Part shown: positions 55,401-64,000 of the stretch, piece by piece
Layout of the letters: each line of letters begins with the position of its first letter
Numbering within the stretch: the first letter of the stretch is position 1
Assembly: GCA_010645155.1 (NCBI GenBank)
Contig: CM021323.1
Span: 8,802,892-8,866,891, forward strand
Length of the DNA: 64,000 nt
DNA from: Tigriopus japonicus
Lineage: Eukaryota > Arthropoda > Copepoda > Harpacticoida > Harpacticidae
Reading direction: 5' to 3'
Position numbers and translations under genes: made by a program
Notes under the pieces: model-generated
The model's input: only the letters and a program-made list of their open reading frames with translations
Databases searched by the model: none
Told to the model about the DNA's origin: nothing

Positions 55401-56324
55401 GTGGCCTGCACTACAAACGGATTGGAAACTCTGGGGATGGAGCATCAAAAGTGTCTCGATCAAGGTATTAGAGAGGTCGTTTCGAGCGTGCTTTTTGAGA
55501 GGAAAGCCAATCAAAATCTGATTTCGGAAGTTCGTGACGTCTTAAACAAATTAAAGACCAATTCGACCCAGAGCAACAACAATCAGTTCATCAATCAACG
55601 TGCATTGGAGCAAATTCTGTCCCAAGAACCTCAAAATGAAATTGTCCAAAGAAGTTGGCTCAAAGTCCTGGAGTTCATTGAAAGTGTCTTGAAACCCGAA
55701 GTAGAATCCAGAATGAAACGCCTTCTACCTGAAAAAGACTTGACCTATTTGAAGAACTTGTTCCTAATTCTCGACACCATTCGGATTGGGTTACAAGCAT
55801 TAGAGTCCAGTGATGTGAACCTATTGTTAGCCGACAATATCGTGGTTGAAATGTTGGAGAAATTGGAGCAGGTATCGATTGACCTCTCACAAACACTACA
55901 AGACACTCTCTCTACGGCGATGGAGCAATTGCGAAGTCATGACATTGTCAGTGTCATCAAGTACATCAGTAATCCGAAAACCCTCCTCGACTCGGCTGAG
56001 CAAAAGTATGCTTTCCTGAAAATGTCTTCCCGTGAGATCTTGGAGCGGGATATTCTACGCTTTGAGAATCGCCTTTTCCGTAATCTTCACAAGGACAAGT
56101 TTCCTTGCATCAATCGGATCTCCCAAGAGATGGAGGACTTCGAAAACTCGGGATTCCTGTCGTCAGATCTAAAGACGCTTCGTCAAGCATTGGTCACGAT
56201 ATCGCCCACGTGTCGTCATCGAGGTCATCCCCAGCAACAACGACCACAGTTAAACCACACACCCTCGACTCAATTGGAAGATGCCTTGGCCTTCTTGAAA
56301 GGCTATTATGATCAAAGAAATTAA
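52473..56324 (+). CDS. hAT transposase-derived protein with nine BED fingers (cluster gene D)
   Basis: Intronless, 1283 aa, the largest member. Nine BED-type fingers have first cysteines at 20, 96, 190, 256, 370, 492, 566, 694 and 779. Fingers 5-8 share a (T/K)-(P/K)-NG-(S/T)-TT-(S/T)-L loop and look like recent internal duplicates. Finger 6 has H-x3-H instead of H-x4-H, and finger 9 has a shortened loop. A very acidic stretch lies at 620-672. The shared C-terminal region starts near 842: LAKLVAVDEF, LTLYEW (Tyr919 at the first catalytic position), VACTTNGL (Asn982 at the second), QKCLDQGI, KYISNPKTLL, ISPTCRH and LEDALAFLKGYYDQRN. Both aspartates are lost, so it cannot be a working hAT transposase. 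Divergent from gene C. Confidence 0.88.
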   Translation: MLSWVWEFCRRLPGRPQAECKLCSRIFAVGDSGSTTTLIRHLSSQHNIERGSVRPGAIIGEQPPDQPPPSPSPPPFASQEWVWKHFQSLTPEAAICQICQDILQESPRLNEATLSEHLSAEHHMKPEPNSPISPKAMSSPEPSPIPPSPNVKTIILQRQPTIIALSEGLTAKTSPVWQYFDALPNMRVRCKKCDSILHQPNRGTTSMIRHLAGVHAINLGTKSAQSVLARPCKPIAAGRGNVWEYFDAMQEGRAQCQLCYIKVAAPRGSDQSALAAHLRDRHKIEPQALHGISPEPVSPKPEITPAAIGIWDSEEESHPPEDDPEFEPNLQELSDSDQDPFPDNDLSMSSNLRSEVWKYCLHLTSRVAQCRLCQKIFRTPNGSTTSLARHLEHAHAISVTLVVQAKRKTNYKNKKLNPNRPDKKEEEAMDSHEPDQAEPPKSSTTTDEHHYAKSKSSADSAMTPIEKTSSPRNHRSSVWSHFKAVGSHSAICTICNRLYRTPNGSTTSLHRHIERHGIFGSVNNGQSVEDIEAINERVEKLEEGNMHGRSWTRRYFESISKTVSRCLKCDRLYKTPNGSTTTLARHLQTFHGLSPNETDEKPMPSMPRMKKPRMGLPWEDVDDDEEGDQEEQGDEDDDNMNDDDNPLRLDNENIAEKDFNFDDDDEDQDELELKERRSWVWKHAKPSNSGSSRCRICHKAFRTKNGTTTSLARHLVNYHGLCPASPSVLLSQNNSKELNDLCAKDGSLPESQRKRKRHPRLRSFLRDFYESISDVISVCKLCQTRLRTSTSTLSQHLIRKHDIDCHKELSMDEMPNTYDGNDVNQDKGNESVVAPSSSIRESVEEILAKLVAVDEFPMATLLKSDYINETLAQKKLAMPATCQDLENMFIKHVEHLKIKVGEELSSMTDMDYKFSLTLYEWKTEETNIHIEITCHGHNMSWNMGIVHEMPLMTDSMIMEAVKNLVQDFGLNFHRDIVACTTNGLETLGMEHQKCLDQGIREVVSSVLFERKANQNLISEVRDVLNKLKTNSTQSNNNQFINQRALEQILSQEPQNEIVQRSWLKVLEFIESVLKPEVESRMKRLLPEKDLTYLKNLFLILDTIRIGLQALESSDVNLLLADNIVVEMLEKLEQVSIDLSQTLQDTLSTAMEQLRSHDIVSVIKYISNPKTLLDSAEQKYAFLKMSSREILERDILRFENRLFRNLHKDKFPCINRISQEMEDFENSGFLSSDLKTLRQALVTISPTCRHRGHPQQQRPQLNHTPSTQLEDALAFLKGYYDQRN

Positions 56325-56842
56325 TCTGAATACGCTACTCACAAAATATGATCTCAAGCCTTGTAAGTTCATGGTCTGCTTTTCTGGTTCTGCAAGATAT
56401 GTAATAGTTTTCACGTATGGCCAATGGTTTAGCCATCGGGAATCAAGCAATGGGAGCGAAACACATCAAGACATTTTTAGGACGTACCAATGTAGAAACC
56501 CAATTTGAGTAACTTGAACAAGTCTTTGAACAGCAAATGAGTTAAACGTTGGAAAGTTTTGATATAAATCATATTCAAATTTAAAAATCTCACTAAACTT
56601 ACTTTTCAATCTCTCAATTAAACGCAGGAGAGAATCGTAATCCTGTGTTGAAAGATATTTCATATTCAATTTGCTTTTGATTTGCTTTTGCAAATTCGCA
56701 ATTTGCTTTTGCGACCTCACTCAAAAAAACTCTGAGCGTGTTGTTTTCTTTCAAGAAACTTCGGTTTAAACGTCAATAATTGCATTTAAGAGGTATTTTA
56801 ACATGCCCTTGAAAATGAATAGCTTTGAAAGATGTTCTAGAG

Positions 56843-57091
56843 CAGGGGTCGGCAACCGGTGGGCCGCGGCCCAAATGTGGGCCCAAGGGGGGTCGTTGTT
56901 GGGCCCAGGAGGTATGGAGGAAGTCCAAAATAGTGGGCCCAAGAGCCATCCATAGTACTGTACTTGTAGGACCAAAGCTCTTTGACCGCTAATATGTGGG
57001 CCCCTGAACCTACCAATGTCTGTTTGGTGGGCCCCAGACAACACGAATCAAATTTCGTGGGCCTTGACCCAAAAATGATTGCCGACCCCTG
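56843..57091. mobile_element. hAT-type mini-element, copy 3, with perfect 8-bp target duplication
   Basis: The element runs from CAGGGGTCGGCAACC to GCCGACCCCTG and is flanked on both sides by TTCTAGAG (56835-56842 and 57092-57099). These ends and the 8-bp duplication are the hAT signature (Charlie/Buster-like ends). It is 249 bases long, with a GGCCCA/GGGCCC-rich interior shared with the copies at 3342 and 20456. No coding capacity. The intact duplication marks it as the youngest of the three copies. Confidence 0.88.
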
Positions 57092-57099
57092 TTCTAGAG

Positions 57100-57610
57100 A
57101 CTTCCGTTCGAGATAAAAAGCAAATTTTGTTTCACAATTAAGGAGTCTTCTAGGGATGTGGCTTGATTCTGATTTTCAGCATTCAGATGCTGAGTCATAA
57201 CACAATCTTGTATGGGATTTCGAGAAAATGAAAGTTGCGTCCTCTGGTTGTAGGCCCGCGCTTTCTTTGTTCGAAATCTTTTAAAGCATTGCTCTTCTAG
57301 TACAATCTACTGATCTTTAGTACAATCAAGGGGGCTTGTCATACCAGAAAGTTTTTTGAATGTAGGCTGGCTCTTTTGAAATCCAAATGTTACTTCCACA
57401 TTTGTAGAATTCATCTTCCTTTGAAATATATGTTCCAAGTTCCTTTAGGACTGTTTTAGGCATTTCCAAGTCCCTACTGACTGTCAGTGCATGCAGTCTG
57501 TGGGTCCAGTCACCAGAGTAGACATTCTCTTTTTACTTTCATTAAGAAGAGCAATGGTTGGAGCAAAAACATGATGATCCTTTAGAGGGGGGCATGCACA
57601 CAAGGGAGTC
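57100..57610. other. Intergenic, no gene recognised
   Basis: No open frame with recognisable content and no terminal repeats identified. Confidence 0.4.
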
Positions 57611-58650
57611 CAGTGCTCTCAAATTTTTTTCGTCAAAATTACCGAGAAAATTACCCAAGCTTTGACTTTTTACAAAAAATTACCAAACTCTATTTAATCA
57701 ATTATTGCTTTATAATTATTACTTTATAATGTTTTCAACACTTGGCTATTGATATTTAAAGGTATTAAAACTATCAAACCAGATGACAAGACAGCCATTG
57801 CTAGAAACTATCCTAACAAAGCAATTGTGAATTGTTCCTTTTACAACATGCTATTCACTTGGTGTTATTTACACTTGAAACAAAATTTTCAAATGCAATA
57901 AGTTGTCCTATCTTAAAAGTGGTCCATGCAAGATCTTGCAACACATGAACATGCTCATTTCCGCCTACGCTTGCCTGAATTTCAAAGATGCATACCTTTT
58001 AACTCCATTGTTCCATTGAGCAAAAAAAATTGTTTGTTGGATTACACTTACCAATATGCCCTAGCGTTTACAAGCTACTCGTGCATTATTTCTCCTTGAT
58101 GCGAGCTGATGCAAAGACAATCCTCCCATGGATGCACATTCTCCATATCTTGCACTTTCGTGCTTATCTTATCCTTTTTGGGGCTTGTTTGCGCCTACTT
58201 TTTGGCCTATTTTTTCTGAACTGCGCCTAGGCCTACCTAGTCTGTGTCTTTGTTGCAAATTGCGCTTTTCCCCTCATCTGGAGGCACTGTAAGGAGTTCC
58301 ACAGTACGGTTTTTGGTCAGGTGCTGCGTTGCGGCAATGGTCTTTGTTTAGGTTTTTGGGCCAGAAAGATTATATCACACTGACTTTTTCTAGGGAAAAG
58401 ACATAAACTCTAAGTCAAAAATGGCAGCACTGAAAATTCAAGACACAGGATACTTTTCAGACTTTTTTCGCAAAATCTTACCCCGCATGAACAAAATTTA
58501 GGTGTCCAAGAGTCTAAAGAGTGTCCAAAGAGACTTCAAAATTACCCAAATTTCGGTGTTTTGGTAATTTACCAATGGACAAATTTTTGCACCAAAAGGG
58601 GGTCAAAAATTACCTAGCTTTGGTAATACTACCCAAATCTGAGGGCTCTG
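57611..58650. mobile_element. DNA element with CAG(T/A)GC(T/C)CTCA ends, possible P-like type
   Basis: Left end CAGTGCTCTCAAATTT; right end AAATCTGAGGGCTCTG, inverted CAGAGCCCTCAGATTT. Both ends are followed inward by AATTACC/GGTAATT-rich DNA. About 1,040 bases with no recognisable transposase. The right border stands one base from the left end of a second element with the same kind of end. Confidence 0.55.
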
Positions 58651-58651
58651 A

Positions 58652-60660
58652 CAGAGCTCTCAGATTTTTTTTTGTCACAATTACCTAAAAAATTGTTGAA
58701 GTTACCCAGAAAATTACCCAAACTCAGACTTTTTACAAAAAATACCAAATTGTATTGTAAATTGTGAATTCTTTCACTTGTTTATTGAAATTTCAAGGCA
58801 TAAAAAATGTCAAATCAGGGGCTTATGTTACGAAACATCGGACAGTTGTAAATTTTGTGCGAGACCATAGAGTATTCTTTTATTGATAGGATGGTATTCA
58901 GCTACGGTATGCAACGAGCCAACACAAAGTCTTCGAAATTTTCGGCACGAGGTAGAATTGGCAAGCGCCCAGGTCATGTCTACAAAAATCCGCTCGTCAG
59001 CTGCCCTCGTTGGAGGCTTGTCAACAAATCTCAAATGCTGTTCCTTCCCGTACGCGAGTGTTGTTTCTTAGTACTGAAATTGCTTGTATTGATCTAAGCT
59101 GGCCGATTTCCAGCATTTATCCGTTTTTTGAAAGTGACAGAGGCTCGCTACTTCAGGAGCCTTACAAGCCCTTCAAATTCAAAAGGAGGCTTAGCATGAG
59201 GCGTTCCTTGAGGATGAGCGCTTAAAGTGCCTTGAGGATATCATGTTCAAGCTACACAACCTTGGCTTGTCAGAAGGCATCTCAGTCGTAAAAAGTAAAA
59301 CTGTGTCCTTTTTCCAAACATTGAGGGAAGAGGAACTAGCCAGATCAATGCCTTGTTTCATCTAACAAATATTTCAAGATGGCACCTTTAAAATGCAAGT
59401 CCAAAACCTTTAAAATGCAAGTCCAAAACGTGATCTTCTCCCAATCCTCTGTTGCAAGTGTGACAACCCGAGATTGCACTGAATACTTATGGGAAATACC
59501 AAATATTTTGGTAGCCTTGCCAAAAAGAGCTATGGAGAATACTTTAATGAAGAAAAAACAGCCTTAACCGAATTGTTCAAAACTTCCAATACAAGAACAC
59601 AAAAACGTGAAATTTTACATCAACAATATGGATAAACCGTGGAAAGACACATTGAAGTTCCTGAAATTGATAAATAAGTGATGGAAAGTGGTGAACACTA
59701 AAAGTGCAGTCATTCACACACAAAAACGTGACCCATCCCGTGCCCCAATTTATTCAGGTTAGGATGATAACTTGATATTTCTTTCGAAGTTTTCTTTCTG
59801 GATCTCTGATTGGAATTCAAAATTAGAAGGCCAGGGAAAAGAGGAAAAGAGCGACAAGATCTCACATCTCCCACCATGCTTCCCATGACTTTGTCTACCA
59901 ACACTCTCCAAGAATATGCCGAAGATATGTTACATAGGCATGAGATCCAAAATGTACTTTTTGGCAAATTTCAATCTGATCATTTCAATCAGCCTGATTT
60001 GGTTTGTAAGGACAACTTTCGGGAGGTAATTATTTTACCTCTTACCGACAGATTCTAGAGTCTGATAACCCGTGGAGTGGAGAAGCTAATCTAAGTTTGA
60101 TCATTGGTGAAATTCGACAACATGCACGTTTGTGACATTAAAATACATGTTGGCCCCAAATCAGTGTCCGAGAGTGAAACCATCCAGAATTCTGCTATAA
60201 AACTTCGGTTGATGCTCAAGCTTCTTCCCATTACTCATTTGGAGTCCATTGAAGACAGCAGTATTGGTTTCTACATTGCTGGTTATCTTGTGCAATCGTC
60301 GAGTGAAGTGTACCCAATGCCCAAACTTGGTGTCACAGGGCAAAACCTTAATAGTTTTTAACCTTGAAGATGAAGAAGCCTCAACTTCCAATGGCCCTCG
60401 AGAGAGCTTTTTGGAGCAAATCAATTGTGGAGGGTTATCCAAATCAACCGATTTAGTCTACCTGACTTGTATTCATACCTGGGGTATATTCTCGCAAATC
60501 ATGGCAAACCAGGAAAGCAAGAAGTTTCTTTTAGAATGCCAACACCCAAGAGAGGTGTTTGCCAAAAGCTTTTCTTTGATCATTGGAAGCTCATTTGATA
60601 CAAGTTCCATTTTGGGAGCCTACTGTGGCAAAGGTCACTCTTAAGTTCTTTGTGAAGAAA
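58652..60660 (+). pseudogene. Second CAG-end element with decayed P-element/THAP9-like transposase
   Basis: The left end CAGAGCTCTCAGATTT at 58652 is followed by the same ACCCAGAAAATTACCCAAAC tract as in the neighbouring element. Downstream, shifting plus-strand frames give a protein relic. Near 60249-60290 it reads FYIAGYLVQ, then in another frame KCTQCPNL, then FLEQINCGGLSKST. The order (Y-AGY-, C--C---L, then --GGL--PS/ST) is that of the C-terminal part of P-element/THAP9-like transposases. Stops and frameshifts make it a pseudogene. The right end of the element was not located, so the boundary is a guess. Confidence 0.45.
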
Positions 60661-61184
60661 TAGCCAAGAGAATGTTTAACTTTTTTTGGCAAAAAAAATG
60701 CCAAAGAACAGAACTCTGAAATTTACGACAGCCAGGAAAAGACGAAACAGTTTGACGCCTCCAAATCCGGCCCAGGGGCCAAGATAATAAATAAATTGCA
60801 GTCTCAGTACTTAGAAAAACATTCGTGGACATTGGCTTATGTACTTGTTATGTTTTGTTGCTAAAATATACTGTTGTTTTGTCATGTTCCTTTCTTTATC
60901 TTCAAGTTTTGTAACTGTCCAGTTTTACTTTCTTGGTATTTTGGGTCATTTACTTGCTAGATATAACCTACAAATATATAGCAATTAATTTTCAGTCAGA
61001 AATATCGCACCAATTGATTTTGAACCTCAATTTCTGTAAAGAAATGTCTTGCTGGCATCGCCCTTTCGTTGTCTTGAACTTGCGCCCAGTCTACCTCCAG
61101 GGTAGAGTACTCCTTGTTCCTACCCACCAAAAAATTATTGTCACCAATGTAGGAATAATACTTCCGTTTGTACTAAGCTTCTGA

Positions 61185-61998
61185 AGAGGAGCAATGAATA
61201 GGATGAACCAGAGTGGCCCCTTGTGGAACACTCGATTTGACAACATAAGCCATCAATTGATTCTTCAACCTTAACCATTTGCTTCCTTTCACTTATCAAA
61301 CTATCATTCCAATTCAAGACTTTTCTTCGGATTCAAACTCTTCGACATAATTGAGCAAAAGACCAAAATGATGCGCCTTGCCAAGGGCCTTAGCAAAGAT
61401 AAAATAGGCTATATCAAATGCCTCTTGACTATCAAGCCCGTTAATGATCTGCTCAGTATGGTCAACCATTTGCGTGATTGTACGAAAATGAGCACGAAAC
61501 ACAGCTGTAAAAGGGCAAGGATATCGTGGATTTCTAAACAATTGATAAGCTTGGCCTTCAAGAATTTCTCAAGAACCTTGGCGGTACTGCAGGTAAAAGA
61601 AATAGGCCTAGAGTTACTAAGGAGAATATCAATCCTTGGAATATGGGAATCAAGAAATCAAGAGGTTTGGGAATCTTGTCCTGCTGGAGAGCTCGGCTGC
61701 AGGGTGGCAGGTTCAAGGGCTTTAGGCTGAGAACTTGACTTTTCAACACGGAAATTCGCCACAATAAGAGCCTAGCCAAGCCAATTAATGGGTTTGAAGT
61801 ACGTTGAAGTTTATTTGAAAGCTGACAACTCCTTTTGAACAACTCTTTTGTAAACTTTGGAATTTCAGACAATGACCTATCTTTTGCAACCATTTCTGGG
61901 ATGAACAAGGACCAAAAACACTCGTAAATAATTGAAATCGGCTCAATTATGGCTTCATCAAAAGATGGTTCTAGTTCCAGAGTCGAAATTAAGACCAA
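61185..61998 (-). pseudogene. LINE reverse transcriptase relic
   Basis: On the minus strand, PISIIYECF appears first (from about 61930). It is followed in another frame by QMVDHTEQIINGLDSQEAFD, then IAYFIFAKALGKAHHFGLLL, then SLISERKQMVKVEESIDG. This is the order P-S-IF, --L---T--I---D-----D-(I/V)-Y-DF-KAFD-V-H-LLL, FL-NRKQ-V-V of CR1/Jockey-type reverse transcriptases. The catalytic aspartate segment is degraded (FIFAKALGK for LDFSKAFDK) and frames shift, so it is dead. Confidence 0.65.
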
Positions 61999-61999
61999 C

Positions 62000-62810
62000 T
62001 CTCCTCATATTTCAAGAAAAAGGGGCTTGTGCTCATCTTTGAACCTTAACTTGGCCACATCATGTACTCCTGAAAGGGAAGTACACTTCACCTCTTTTTC
62101 CCCAATACATAGGAGGGCCCAAAACTTAACTAGTCCAATTTTAACTCCCATGTCAAGACTCGAGGGCCTGCATCCTTATCACTATATATTTAATAACCAT
62201 GGCAGAAATATATTTTTCAGTTGGCACTGAAAGGGTACAAAGCAAAAGCAAAGGTCATAAGCATGATAAATTGAAAGTAAAAATGAAATTTAGGCCCGCA
62301 ATTTCATATCAAGAAAATAAAATGAGCACCCAATTGATCCGCATGATCCAAGCTACATAAATTAAATGAAGACTTCAGAGATTGAAAGCTACATAAAAAG
62401 TGAAACAGACAAAGTGATGATTTTTTTTGATGATGATAGAAGAAATGTGGATTAAATTGCAAAATTTTGCAATTAAATCCCACCACAGTATCAATTTGGT
62501 AGGAGGCATACCTACAGTACATGGATCATATTTGCCGAAGGACAACAAAGTTCATCACTGTAGTATTCCCGCCTTGCTCTTATTTATATGCTTGTGCTCG
62601 GTCTAGTCATATATATATCCATGTACTGTATATATAATCCTCCATGTAAATGAATAAAGCATCTAGTCATTCACAACACTCGGCCATACTACAATCACTA
62701 AGAATTTTGGTAGACAGGACTTTGTTATATTGGTATATTGGGTATATTTTGGTAGCTTGAAAGTATTCCAATTGCTTTTAGTCACACAGATTCTTCAATC
62801 AGCCCTTTAT
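62000..62810. other. Intergenic, no gene recognised
   Basis: No supported gene. It includes an A-T rich run with ATATATATCC and TATATATAATCC near 62609-62640. Confidence 0.4.
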
Positions 62811-62818
62811 ATGATGAC

Positions 62819-63872
62819 TAGGGACGGGCAGAAAGTGTAAATAATCTTACCCTTTTAGTTATCAAAAGTTGCAAAAAAATGTGCCCAAAAGTGCAAAACA
62901 AAGTGCAGAAAAATGTTGAAAGTGCAAATAAATGTCAAAAAAGAGCAAATAAATGTCAAAAAAAGAATAAATAACTTGCATTTGGACTTAAAACGTCATT
63001 CTTGGAGTACCCACGGCTCCTAATTGAGCAGGAGAAATCATTTACAAGTGTTAAAGACATTTGAGACGAGTTTGAGGTGAAGAGACAATGCCGCACAAGT
63101 AATAGAGTTCTATTATTTAGGTCACTAGCAAAAAGGATGTAAAATCATGAAAAATACTCTAGTCAACAATCTTCTGAATTTTTCATTCCTAAGGTGGTCT
63201 CATGGATGTATGTACCTAAAATATTGTCGAACTATATTTAGCAATTGTTTTATATGGCTTTACATCACTCCGTTTTTGTCCTTCAAGTTGTTCAAAAATA
63301 GGCATTGAAAATTGAACAGAAAAATACCCAAATGTGCCTAACAATTGCATCAAAGAAAATAGTCATAAATGTGTTTTAAGCATGTTTTTAGTGACATTAC
63401 TTCAATATTTGGCCCATGGCCTAATTACCAGAACTCAATTTCAAATGAGGCATTCATTGTCTCGTCACATCTATTTTGTTTGTAGATACTTCCATTACCA
63501 TATCATGAGTTTCTTTAGGTTTCCTATATGTTGGTTGCATGCAATGAGATTCTTTTGTCTAATCTTTAGTTTAGTAAACAGGATGTTATAGTTAAAGCCA
63601 AGATGGTGAAAAAATGTGAGGTTTGCATCTGAAATGCATATATTTCTTCAAGGTACTAAGGATTGTTAACTGCAAATGCATACTTTTTCGACTAGTTCAA
63701 AATTTGATCCTGAAACTAAAAATTCTTTCAATAGCCACTACATTTTCTTAACAATTTGTCAATTTTGGCCAAAAACGTAAATAAAAAGTGCAAATAAAGG
63801 TGAAAAATGCAAAAGTGCAGAAAAATGGGTTTATGTTACCAAAAATCTTTTTACACTATTTGCCCGTCCCTA
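62819..63872. mobile_element. Non-autonomous hAT-type element with perfect 8-bp target duplication
   Basis: ATGATGAC stands on both sides (62811-62818 and 63873-63880). The ends are TAGGGACGGGCAGAAAGTGT and, inverted, TAGGGACGGGCAAATAGTGT. Subterminal DNA is full of AGTGCAAATAAATGTCAAAA-type repeats at both ends, typical of transposase-binding arrays. It is 1,054 bases long. The open frame at 63334-63591 has no recognised domain, so the element is non-autonomous. Confidence 0.85.
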
Positions 63873-64000
63873 ATGATGACCCTGAATTCTATGTAGAACA
63901 TATCTCATCTTGATCTTTTGTGTACTTGGAGTTTTTACAACCCTAAGATGGAGAGCACATTTGTTGGTTGCTCATCAATAGATCATCAACCAAGGTAGGA

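Noticed and set aside
38841..56324. Four active hAT transposons
   Set aside because: I see no shared terminal inverted repeats or 8-bp duplications around the four frames, catalytic positions are replaced in A, C and D, and the finger arrays are unlike those of working transposases.

Overview
This is nuclear DNA of a multicellular animal. The genes have GT-AG introns of about 65 to 5,000 bases, own poly(A) signals, and proteins of clearly animal type (ARPC5, HP1BP3, GORAB, CD2BP2). Compact genes, CR1-like LINE tails, mariner, P-like and hAT debris, and a SWIM-finger gene of a kind common in arthropods suggest an invertebrate, most likely a crustacean such as a copepod. The species call is inference; nothing in the window fixes it.

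Layout. 1-16 kb holds no host gene I can support. It is transposon debris: two palindromic mini-elements, CR1-like LINE tails at 7.3-7.8 and 11.1 kb, a mariner-like transposase relic at 14.3 kb, a large inverted repeat at 7.6-8.2 kb, and a hAT-type element at 12423-13737 with a perfect 8-bp target duplication. 16-36 kb is a gene-dense block of seven spliced genes: ARPC5 (-), NTMT1 (+), an HP1BP3-like linker-histone-fold gene (-), GORAB (+), a LigB-type extradiol dioxygenase-like gene (-), CD2BP2 (-) and a FAR1-like/SWIM zinc-finger gene (-). I could join every exon in frame with consensus splice sites. 36-38 kb is again mobile DNA. 38.8-56.3 kb is the most notable part: four intronless paralogous genes (883, 1252, 619 and 1283 aa) with 3, 8, 1 and 9 BED zinc fingers in front of a shared C-terminal region that looks like a worn hAT transposase core and dimerisation domain. 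All four end in nearly the same motif (FLKG-Y/F-YDQR). 56.8-64 kb returns to transposons: a 249-bp hAT mini-element with an 8-bp duplication, two abutting elements sharing CAG-type ends with a decayed P-element/THAP9-like transposase, a LINE reverse transcriptase relic, and a 1,054-bp hAT-type element with a perfect 8-bp duplication.

How it fits together. The spliced genes are housekeeping: actin nucleation, N-terminal protein methylation, chromatin compaction, Golgi trafficking and U5 snRNP assembly. Two pairs are divergent (ARPC5/NTMT1 and HP1BP3-like/GORAB) and two are convergent (NTMT1/HP1BP3-like and GORAB/LigB-like). The BED cluster looks like a locally expanded family of transposase-derived DNA-binding proteins: open over 0.6-1.3 kb of protein, yet with different acidic catalytic positions replaced in different members.
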